NCBI GenBank assembly: GCA_002422395.1
Contig: DIUY01000002.1
Location: forward strand, 62,001-126,000
DNA length: 64,000 nt
Direction: 5' to 3'
DNA from: Methylococcaceae bacterium UBA6146
GTDB taxonomy: Bacteria > Pseudomonadota > Gammaproteobacteria > Methylococcales > Methylomonadaceae
A program made the translations under genes and the position numbers. The notes beneath the pieces are model-generated. The model ran no database searches and was not told where the DNA came from. It saw only the letters and a list, made by a program, of their open reading frames with translations. Positions 25,135 to 32,957 of the stretch are shown in pieces (the first letter of the stretch is position 1; each line of letters opens with the position of its first letter).

Positions 25135-27735
25135 ATGATAAAAAAGATAGCCACTTTAATTGCACTCGCGTTGCTGGTCATTGTTAATTTCAGCATTTGG
25201 AGTTATGTGAATAACCCCTTGCAGTTGCAAACTTGGACAAAAACCACGATGGGGGTCACGTATGATCCTACGCGCAAGGGCGACGATCCCAGAAAAAATA
25301 TTTTTATCAACGAGGCGGATATTGACCAAGATTTGGCCCTGCTAGAAAATAAAGTCCATGCTGTCCGTACTTACAGTATGTTAAGAGGCCAGCACAAAAT
25401 CCCTGAAATAGCCGCAAAACATAATCTTAATATCACCTTAGGCGCGTGGATTGACGGCAATCTGGAAAAAAACCGCCAAGAAATAGAAACCTTAATTAAC
25501 GTTAGCCGCCAGAATAACCCTAAAATTATTCGGGTGATGGTCGGTAACGAAGTGATGTTGCGTGCGGATATTTCTGAAGACGCATTAATCGAGTATATCC
25601 GCGAAGTAAAAAAGCGTAGTTGGCGGCCTGTCAGCACCTCAGAAACGTGGGCGGAATGGCTTAAACATCCAAAATTGGCCGCTGAAGTTGATTTTATCGC
25701 CGTGCATATCCTGCCTTACTGGGAAGGGATTGCCGCCGAAGATGCGGTTGATTATATTTTTGACCGTTATCATGACATTAAGAAAGCTTATCCGAATAAG
25801 CCCGTCATCATCACTGAAATCGGTTGGCCATCGGATGGCCAACCTGCCAAACATGCCACCGCATCGGTATCTAACCAGGCCAAAGTATTGCGCGAGTTTT
25901 TAAACCGGGCGGATCAGGAAAAGGTCACCTACTACATTGTCGAAGCGTTTGACCAGCCTTGGAAACAATCCCTTGAAGGTTCAGCCGGCGCTTATTGGGG
26001 CATATTCAATGCCGACAGGCAAGCCAAATATCCGATGGATGGTGATGTGATAACGTTGCCTAGTTGGGAACACTGGGCAATGGGTGCGGCTGTTTTCAGC
26101 ATTGTGTTAATGGCGTTGTTTTTATTCACCCGCCGTAGCTTGAAATTGCCTGGCATGTTGTTTTTTGGCCTGATAACCAATCTTGCCGCTTCGACCATTT
26201 TCTGGTCGGTTTCAATTGGCGCCCAGCAATACCAAACCCCACTGACCATAGTTTTTTGGATCATATTGATTTTAATGCAGATATTGGCCGGCACTATTTT
26301 GCTGATAGAGTCATTGGAAATTGCCGAAGTCATCTGGCATAAAAAAACCGCCCGCACTTTCCAGCCGCTCACACCATCGGCAGATTTTAAATATCCCAAA
26401 GTCTCATTGCACTTGCCCATCCATAACGAGCCGCCCATGATGGTGCGCAAGACCTTAGAAGCGCTGGCAAAAGTCGATTACCCGAATCTGGAAGTGTTGG
26501 TCATGGACAACAACACCAAAGATCCGGCAGTTTGGGAGCCGGTGCGTGATGATTGTGAGCGTTTGGGGCCGATGTTCCGTTTTTTCCATTTGGAAAACTG
26601 GCCGGGTTTTAAGGCCGGAGCGATAAACCACGCTTTGGAGCAGACCGCCCCTGATGCGGAAATTATCGCTGTTATCGACAGCGACTATATCCTTGACCCT
26701 AACTGGTTGAACGCGATGGTGCCGTATTTTGATAATGAAAATGTCGGTTTTGTGCAATCGCCCCAGGATTACCGTGACCGCAGCCAAAGCACTTTCAAAA
26801 ATTTCTGTTATTGGGAATATGCCGGGTTTTTTAATATCGGTATGGTGCAGCGTAATGAATACAACGCCATCATCCAACATGGCACGATGACGATGATCAG
26901 AAAATCCGCTCTGCTGGAAGTGGGCAATTGGGCTGAATGGTGTATTTGTGAAGACAGCGAGCTGGGTTTGCGTTTGTATGAAGCGGGTTACGATTCGGTT
27001 TATGTTAAGGATTCGTTCGGACGCGGGCTGATGCCAGACACCTTTTCAGGCTATATGACCCAGCGTTTCCGTTGGGTTTACGGGGCGATGCAGATCATCA
27101 AGGCGCATTGGCGTAGTTTTTTGCCGTCTAAGAAATCGCCGCTTACGGCCGCGCAACGTTATTATTTTGTCGCCGGTTGGTTGCCGTGGTTTTCTGATGC
27201 ATTGGCCTTGTTGTTCACCTCAACTAGTTTGTTATTGACTGCGGTGATTGTGACTGATCCGATTCATAGCGAGCTACCCATCAATGCTTTCTTGTTACCG
27301 ACGATTGGCTTGTTCAGCTTTAAGGTGTTGCGGGGTTTATGGCTTTATCAGGCGCGTGTCCCGTGTTCCGTTTGGCAGTCTTTAGGCGCGGCCTTGGCCG
27401 GGCTATCGCTGACTCATACTGTCGCCAAAGGCACCGTGCAGGGGCTATTTACGTCCGGCAAGCCTTTTATGCGGACGCCTAAATATGAAAAACAAGGGCC
27501 GTTGTTTGCTGGCTTAATGGTCATCAGGCAGGAATTGGTTTTGCTTGCCTTGTTGGGTTTAGGCATTTACGCGATGAGCTCTTTGGAGCATTTTGACAAC
27601 TTAAGCGGCAGATTGTGGATAGCGGTATTGTCAGTCCAGGCTGTTCCCTATGTCGCGACCTTTATAACGCTGTTGATCAGTGTTGCGCCAAATTATGGGC
27701 GCAAAAAAGCATTGGCCGAGGAGCTTGATGAATAA
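25135..27735 (+). CDS. ndvB: GH17-GT2 fusion, cyclic beta-(1,3)-glucan synthase (NdvB-like)
   Basis: This 866-residue inner-membrane protein has an N-terminal helix (residues 6-24). A glycoside-hydrolase-17-like domain (about 30-300) follows, with the catalytic-type signature VIITEIGWPSDG (E228). Two or three helices precede a GT2 domain (about 420-650) with the DSD motif (D515), GTMTMIRK, EDSELG and QRFRW at about 643. C-terminal helices complete it. The order and size match NdvB of Pseudomonas, which makes cyclic glucans linked to biofilm antibiotic tolerance; GH17 is thought to act as transglycosylase. Only one start codon (ATG at 25135) fits, without a clear Shine-Dalgarno. Confidence 0.8.
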   Translation: MIKKIATLIALALLVIVNFSIWSYVNNPLQLQTWTKTTMGVTYDPTRKGDDPRKNIFINEADIDQDLALLENKVHAVRTYSMLRGQHKIPEIAAKHNLNITLGAWIDGNLEKNRQEIETLINVSRQNNPKIIRVMVGNEVMLRADISEDALIEYIREVKKRSWRPVSTSETWAEWLKHPKLAAEVDFIAVHILPYWEGIAAEDAVDYIFDRYHDIKKAYPNKPVIITEIGWPSDGQPAKHATASVSNQAKVLREFLNRADQEKVTYYIVEAFDQPWKQSLEGSAGAYWGIFNADRQAKYPMDGDVITLPSWEHWAMGAAVFSIVLMALFLFTRRSLKLPGMLFFGLITNLAASTIFWSVSIGAQQYQTPLTIVFWIILILMQILAGTILLIESLEIAEVIWHKKTARTFQPLTPSADFKYPKVSLHLPIHNEPPMMVRKTLEALAKVDYPNLEVLVMDNNTKDPAVWEPVRDDCERLGPMFRFFHLENWPGFKAGAINHALEQTAPDAEIIAVIDSDYILDPNWLNAMVPYFDNENVGFVQSPQDYRDRSQSTFKNFCYWEYAGFFNIGMVQRNEYNAIIQHGTMTMIRKSALLEVGNWAEWCICEDSELGLRLYEAGYDSVYVKDSFGRGLMPDTFSGYMTQRFRWVYGAMQIIKAHWRSFLPSKKSPLTAAQRYYFVAGWLPWFSDALALLFTSTSLLLTAVIVTDPIHSELPINAFLLPTIGLFSFKVLRGLWLYQARVPCSVWQSLGAALAGLSLTHTVAKGTVQGLFTSGKPFMRTPKYEKQGPLFAGLMVIRQELVLLALLGLGIYAMSSLEHFDNLSGRLWIAVLSVQAVPYVATFITLLISVAPNYGRKKALAEELDE

Positions 27736-27794
27736 GCTGGTTTAAAGCGTGGTTTTTATGGTCTCAATTAGAATAATAAAGGCGGGTTAACATA

Positions 27795-29153
27795 TTGAAA
27801 ATCCTCATTCTTGGTGCTGGCGTCACCGGCTCATCAGTTGCCGAAGCGCTGGCCAGTGAAGAAAACGATATTGTTGTCGTTGATTTCAAACCGGAATTGC
27901 TTGAGGCATTAAAAGAACGCATTGATATTGCCACGGTAACCGGTAATGCCGCGCATCCTAGCGTTCTCGAACAAGCGGGCGTTGACGGCACTGATATAGT
28001 GATCGCCGTAACTGACCGCGATGAAACTAATATGCTGGCCTGCCTTATTGTCAATACGCTATATAACCGTCCAAAAACCATTGCCCGGGTACGGGCAATC
28101 GACTATTTGACGCACCCGCAGCTGTTCAGCGCGGAGGGAATTCCGGTTGATTTTGTCATTAGCCCTGAGCAAATCGTCATGGAATCCATCCGCAATTTAA
28201 TTGAATTTCCTGGCGTCCTGCATATTTCTGATTTTGCTGGCGGACTGGTGCGGCTGTTCTCGGTTAAAGTGGTCAACGATGGTTTTTTAACAGGCCGGAA
28301 GGTTAACGCGCTAAAAGAGCGCTTTACTGATGGCAAAGTCCGTATTGCCGCTATTTTTAGGCATGGCCGGCCCATCGTGGTCAATGGCCAAGCGGTTATC
28401 GAGACTGATGATGAGGTTTTTTTTGTCGCGCCGCGCAAAGAGGTGCGGCGCGTTTTGAAAGAACTCAACAAGCTGGAACCGCCGCTAAAGCGCATCATTG
28501 TTGCCGGCGGGGGGCATGTCGGCAAACGTTTGGCAAAAGCGCTGGAAGAAGGCCATCAAGTGACCATCATTGAAAAAGAGCCGAAACGCGTCCAAAAAAT
28601 CACGGGCTACCTTGAAAATACGCGGGTGCTACTAGGCGATTGTGCCGATGAGGCGCTATTGCTCGATGAGGGTGTCGAACATGCGGACTTGTTTTGTGCA
28701 ATCACCAACAATGATGGCGTCAACATCATTTCGGCCTCCTTGGCTAAAAGCTTAGGCGCACGGAAAACCATTTGTTTGCTCAATCATGTTTCCTACAGCA
28801 AGCTATTGCCGAATCGGGGTATTGATGTGACTGTGTTGCCCAATCAGGAAACGTTAGGCAGTATCCTCAAGCATGTGCGCCGGGGTGATGTGGCGCAGGT
28901 GAGTTCCTTATGCGGCGGCACGGCAGAGGCGATAGAAGCCATTGCCCATAGCCATGGCACGCATTCTGTGGTTGGCCGCCAGGTAAACACCATTAACCTT
29001 CCCGAAGGCATCGTGCTCGGTGCCTTGATCCGTAACCATCAAGTCATGTCGGTACATCACGATACGGTATTTAAAGAAAACGACCATGTGGTTATGTTTG
29101 CGATAAATAAGAAATTGGTTGCTAGCATTGAAAAAGTTTTCCAACCTATTTAG
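27795..29153 (+). CDS. trkA: Trk potassium uptake regulatory protein TrkA
   Basis: This peripheral membrane NAD-binding subunit gates TrkH. It has two Rossmann RCK domains, the first starting LILGAGVTGSSVAEAL and the second VAGGGHVGKRLAKALE (about residue 235), each followed by a TrkA_C lobe. Length (452) is normal. The start is TTG at 27795 with AAAGGCGGG eight bases upstream; no ATG or GTG fits, and MKILILGAG aligns with E. coli TrkA. trkH follows 50 bases later, giving a two-gene operon. Confidence 0.95.
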   Translation: MKILILGAGVTGSSVAEALASEENDIVVVDFKPELLEALKERIDIATVTGNAAHPSVLEQAGVDGTDIVIAVTDRDETNMLACLIVNTLYNRPKTIARVRAIDYLTHPQLFSAEGIPVDFVISPEQIVMESIRNLIEFPGVLHISDFAGGLVRLFSVKVVNDGFLTGRKVNALKERFTDGKVRIAAIFRHGRPIVVNGQAVIETDDEVFFVAPRKEVRRVLKELNKLEPPLKRIIVAGGGHVGKRLAKALEEGHQVTIIEKEPKRVQKITGYLENTRVLLGDCADEALLLDEGVEHADLFCAITNNDGVNIISASLAKSLGARKTICLLNHVSYSKLLPNRGIDVTVLPNQETLGSILKHVRRGDVAQVSSLCGGTAEAIEAIAHSHGTHSVVGRQVNTINLPEGIVLGALIRNHQVMSVHHDTVFKENDHVVMFAINKKLVASIEKVFQPI

Positions 29154-29203
29154 TGCGATATAAACAAACTTTATGTTGATTCTTGCGCCTTAGTTTTTAG
29201 CTT

Positions 29204-30661
29204 ATGAACGTCGTTCTTACCATCATCCATATTTTTGGCGTAGTTACCATGGGGTTTAGTGGCTTAATGGCCACCTGCCTGTTGACCTCAGAAATAGCCG
29301 GCGATGGTGCGGCCTCGGCGTTCCTGTTGGGTTCGGTTGTCACGTTGATTGCTGGCGCGTTAATGTTTTTCCCAACCCTCAAGACCCCGAAAAAAGTGTC
29401 CAGGCAAGCGGGGTTTTTGCTGGTGTCGATGACTTGGTCTTTGATGCCTGTGTTTTGCACATTACCGCTGTTGTTTTATTTCCCCCAAATGAGTTTTATT
29501 GACGCCTATTTTGAGGTCGTTTCTGGTTTGACAACGACAGGCGCCACAGTTTTGACGGGTCTTGATGGTTTGCCCATGTCGATTAATTTATGGCGGCATG
29601 AGTTGAATTGGATAGCGGGCATGGGGATTATCATTTTTGCGGTGGCCATTTTGCCTATCTTAGGGATAGGTGGCATGCAGCTCTATAAAGCAGAAACGCC
29701 GGGATCCGTCAAAGAGTCGGATTTGCCGCCCCGTATCGCCCAAACGGCAAAGGCATTGTGGCTGGTTTATGCCGGCATTTCGGTTGCTTGCATCATTGCC
29801 TTGCGTTTGGCGGGTATGGACTGGTTTGATGCCGTATGTCATGCCTTTGCGGCGATGAGTTTGGGGGGGTTTTCCACCCATGACAGCAGCATCGGCTTTT
29901 TTAATTCATTATCTATTGAAGTGGTGTTGAGCCTTTTCGAGTTAGTTGCCGCGATTAATTTTGCCACCCATTTTATCGCCCTTAAAAAGCGTGCCTTTAA
30001 CCCTTACATAGACGACATGGAAGCGAGGGCTTTTTTAATATTGGTGTTAGGCAGTTGCGTCGTGGCTGCCATGGTGCTGAAAGACGCGGGCACTTACCCC
30101 GATTTTCTCACCGCTTTGCGGCATGCGTCATTCAATTTGATTACGATTGCGACAGATTGTGGCTTTTCCACCCAAGACTTTAACCAGTGGCCCATTTTTG
30201 TGCCCATGTGGATGTTGTTCCTGAGTTGCCTATCCGCGTCCTCTGGCTCTACTGGCGGCGGAATCCGTATGATACGGACGATTATCCTAATGAAGCAGGC
30301 ACGTTTGGAGTTGTTCAAATTCATCCACCCGGCAGCGATCAAATCCGTGCGTATCGGCGACACAGTCATTAGCAACACCATTGTGACCTCAGTCACTGGT
30401 TTCATTTTTTTGTACTTTATCAGCATCGTGATTTTAGTGTTCACGCTGTTGTTAAGCGGCATGGATTTTGTCTCTGCCTTCACTGCGATTATTGCTTGTT
30501 TCAACAATGCGGGACCAGGTCTTAATCAGGTGGGGCCTGCCACCAATTACGCCAGCCTCAGCGATTTTCAGACGGGTGTATGTGCTTTTGCAATGCTGCT
30601 TGGACGGGTGCAGATATTTTCTATCGTCATTTTATTTGTGCCCGAGTTCTGGAAAAAATAA
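29204..30661 (+). CDS. trkH: Trk potassium uptake protein TrkH
   Basis: This inner-membrane K+ channel-like transporter has 485 residues and four repeated M1-P-M2 units. The selectivity-filter glycines lie in TTTGATVLTG (unit 1), MSLGGFSTHDSS (unit 2), ATDCGFSTQDF (unit 3) and FNNAGPGLNQVG (unit 4). The regulatory SSGSTGGGIRMIRTI loop, contacting TrkA, is present. It partners with trkA directly upstream. The pair imports potassium for osmotic and pH homeostasis. Confidence 0.96.
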   Translation: MNVVLTIIHIFGVVTMGFSGLMATCLLTSEIAGDGAASAFLLGSVVTLIAGALMFFPTLKTPKKVSRQAGFLLVSMTWSLMPVFCTLPLLFYFPQMSFIDAYFEVVSGLTTTGATVLTGLDGLPMSINLWRHELNWIAGMGIIIFAVAILPILGIGGMQLYKAETPGSVKESDLPPRIAQTAKALWLVYAGISVACIIALRLAGMDWFDAVCHAFAAMSLGGFSTHDSSIGFFNSLSIEVVLSLFELVAAINFATHFIALKKRAFNPYIDDMEARAFLILVLGSCVVAAMVLKDAGTYPDFLTALRHASFNLITIATDCGFSTQDFNQWPIFVPMWMLFLSCLSASSGSTGGGIRMIRTIILMKQARLELFKFIHPAAIKSVRIGDTVISNTIVTSVTGFIFLYFISIVILVFTLLLSGMDFVSAFTAIIACFNNAGPGLNQVGPATNYASLSDFQTGVCAFAMLLGRVQIFSIVILFVPEFWKK

Positions 30662-30827
30662 AGTCGGCCTTTTCGTTTATGGGTAATAGCAAAACCGTAC
30701 CTGCTACGTCACGACTGCCCAGAGCCTCCAAGGACGCGCGCAGTCGTCGGGCCCTGTGCCACATCTCGGTTCACAAACAGTTATAATTTAGCCACTACCC
30801 GTTTAAGCTATTTCAACAAAGGCCAAA

Positions 30828-31367
30828 GTGGCTGAACATTCAAGATTATTTTTGGCGTTATGGCCGACTGATGAAACCCGACAGACACTGGTTAGGGTAA
30901 GCCAAGCGCTTCAGGTGGGCGGCTGCAAGCCGGTGAGGTCAGAAAACTTCCATGTGACGCTGGTGTTTTTAGGGCATGTTGATACGGTTATCGAGTCCTT
31001 GATAAAACAACGTGTTGCCGATATTGCCGCACAACCTTTTACGATGATTTTTGACGGCTTGGGTTATTGGCCCCAGCCTAAAGTTATTTGCCTTACCTGC
31101 CAGCATCCGGCACAAGAGCTGGTCAGGCTGGTGGCCGCACTGGATTCAGCGGTGACAAGTTGCGGTTTAGCAACAGATCCCAGACCTTATATCCCCCATA
31201 TCACTTTGTCCAAACAGGCGCGGCAATTGCCGGATAGTGTGTTTGAACGGGTCATCTGGCGTGCCGAATCGTTTTGTCTCGTTGAATCCAGACGTGTGCA
31301 GGATTATGTCCGGTATGAAGTCATACAGGAATGGCCTTTTCGCCTTAAGCCGGGTCAATCGTACTGA
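30828..31367 (+). CDS. thpR: RNA 2',3'-cyclic phosphodiesterase (ThpR/LigT family)
   Basis: This 179-residue 2H phosphoesterase opens 2',3'-cyclic phosphates in RNA. Two HxT catalytic motifs, FHVTLVFLG and PHITLSK, are spaced as expected. RLFLALWPTDETR is the usual start. The start is GTG at 30828 with AAAGG upstream. Its last 23 bases overlap the end of the convergent xseA gene. Confidence 0.9.
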   Translation: MAEHSRLFLALWPTDETRQTLVRVSQALQVGGCKPVRSENFHVTLVFLGHVDTVIESLIKQRVADIAAQPFTMIFDGLGYWPQPKVICLTCQHPAQELVRLVAALDSAVTSCGLATDPRPYIPHITLSKQARQLPDSVFERVIWRAESFCLVESRRVQDYVRYEVIQEWPFRLKPGQSY

Positions 31368-32703
31368 TTTGGCTGGTGAAACGGCCTTGGGCCAACTGGG
31401 TTTGGATAACATCACCGATAGCCAATTGCGCGGTGGAGCGGATGATTTCCCCCGAAGCGGGACGGACGGCAAGTGCGTAGCCACGGTTTAGCGTTGCTAA
31501 CGGACTGACGGCCTGTAAAGTTTGGCTGGAATTAAGCAAGCATTGGTCCAGAGTTTCCAGTTTGTGGGTTTGTGCTTTGACCAAACGCTGATGTAAATAA
31601 AGCAGTTTTTGTTTATGGCTGCTGAGGGTTACGGCAGGGTTGTGCTGCCAGATTAAGGCCGTTTTTGCCTCAATTAGGCTGTGGCTATGACGTAGCTTTA
31701 ACAGTATCCCTTGCTTAAGGCGCAACTCCAGCTCAGCCATGCGTTGGGCATTTCTCGCCAATTTTTGGCCAGGGTGTTGCTGTTGCAGACGTTTGCTAAG
31801 CCAGTCCAAACTCTGCTGCTGTTGCCTCAGGTTGCGCTGGATGTGCTGGCGCAGGCGGATTTCCAGCGCACTAAACTGCCCCCGCCATTCTTGGCTGTCG
31901 GGGGTGGCGTGTTCGGCTGCCGCCGAAGGGGTTGGCGCCCGCAAGTCCGCGACAAAATCGGCGATGGTGAAATCAGTTTCATGACCCACTGCGGAAATAA
32001 TCGGGATTGCGCTGGCAAAAATTGCCCGGGCAACGGTTTCTTCATTAAATGCCCATAAATCTTCCAGCGAACCGCCGCCGCGCCCTAAGATAATCACGTC
32101 ACAGAGCGGGTTTTCATTGGCAGTGGCAATGGTCTTGGCAATATCGCCTTTGGCGTTGTCACCCTGCACGGCAACCGGGTAAATAATAACCGGTATGGCA
32201 GGGAAGCGTCTTTTCAACACTGTCAGTATGTCCCTGAGCGCTGCGCCTGTGGGCGAAGTGATAACGCCAATACAGTTAGGCAGGGCGGGTATCTGCTGTT
32301 TATGGCGTTCAGCAAACAGCCCCTCATCAGCCAGCTTGCGTTTTAATGCATCAAATGCCTTGCGTAACGCACCATCGCCTGCCGCTTCAATGGACTCGAC
32401 GATAAGTTGATAGTCGCCACGTGGTTCATACAGGCTGACCTGTGCCTTGACGATCACTTGGCTGCCATTTTCTGGTTTGGGCATATATCTGCGCTGCTGG
32501 TTTTTGAACAGTGCGCAACGCACTTGGGCGTTGGTGTCTTTGAGCGTGAAGTACCAATGCCCTGAAGCGGGTATGCTCAAATTGGAGATTTCACCTTCAA
32601 CCAATACGGACATAAAGTGCTCGCCAAGCAACTGGCTCGTGGCTCGGTTAAGCTGGCTCACGGTCATGATGGCGGGTGGTGTGGCGTTGCTGGTAAAAGG
32701 CAT
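31345..32703 (-). CDS. xseA: Exonuclease VII large subunit
   Basis: XseA cuts single-stranded DNA to short oligonucleotides with XseB. It has an N-terminal OB-fold (VSQLNRATSQLL, EGEISNLSIPASGHWYFTLKD). The catalytic Exonuc_VII_L region has GVITSPTGAALRDI, ILGRGGGSLEDLWAFNEE and SAVGHETDFTIADFVADLRAPTPSAA. Coiled helices and a C-terminal segment follow (LNRGYALAV). The frame is open to 32766, but Met at 32703 (MPFTSNATPP) suits the family better. The 3' end overlaps thpR on the other strand. xseB is not nearby. Confidence 0.95.
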   Translation of the reverse strand: MPFTSNATPPAIMTVSQLNRATSQLLGEHFMSVLVEGEISNLSIPASGHWYFTLKDTNAQVRCALFKNQQRRYMPKPENGSQVIVKAQVSLYEPRGDYQLIVESIEAAGDGALRKAFDALKRKLADEGLFAERHKQQIPALPNCIGVITSPTGAALRDILTVLKRRFPAIPVIIYPVAVQGDNAKGDIAKTIATANENPLCDVIILGRGGGSLEDLWAFNEETVARAIFASAIPIISAVGHETDFTIADFVADLRAPTPSAAAEHATPDSQEWRGQFSALEIRLRQHIQRNLRQQQQSLDWLSKRLQQQHPGQKLARNAQRMAELELRLKQGILLKLRHSHSLIEAKTALIWQHNPAVTLSSHKQKLLYLHQRLVKAQTHKLETLDQCLLNSSQTLQAVSPLATLNRGYALAVRPASGEIIRSTAQLAIGDVIQTQLAQGRFTSQISTIDPA

Positions 32704-32957
32704 TTGCAGAGGTTCGATGGGCAAGTGGGCTGTTATTTTTGGTGCTTGGCAAGTCCTGATTAGCAAAATGCTGTCAAACCGGAATTCCGGTTAGTGTGCC
32801 ATTAAATCAGGGGGATTTCGTGTTGCCTGAAAGTCGGCTTAACTTTTATGGGTTATGGTCGAACCTGAGCTGTTTTGGCATCGCCCGCCTCACTGGCAGC
32901 CATTAATTTAAACAAGTCCAGTCCGACCAATACCCGCACAGGCTCCGGGTGCGTTGT

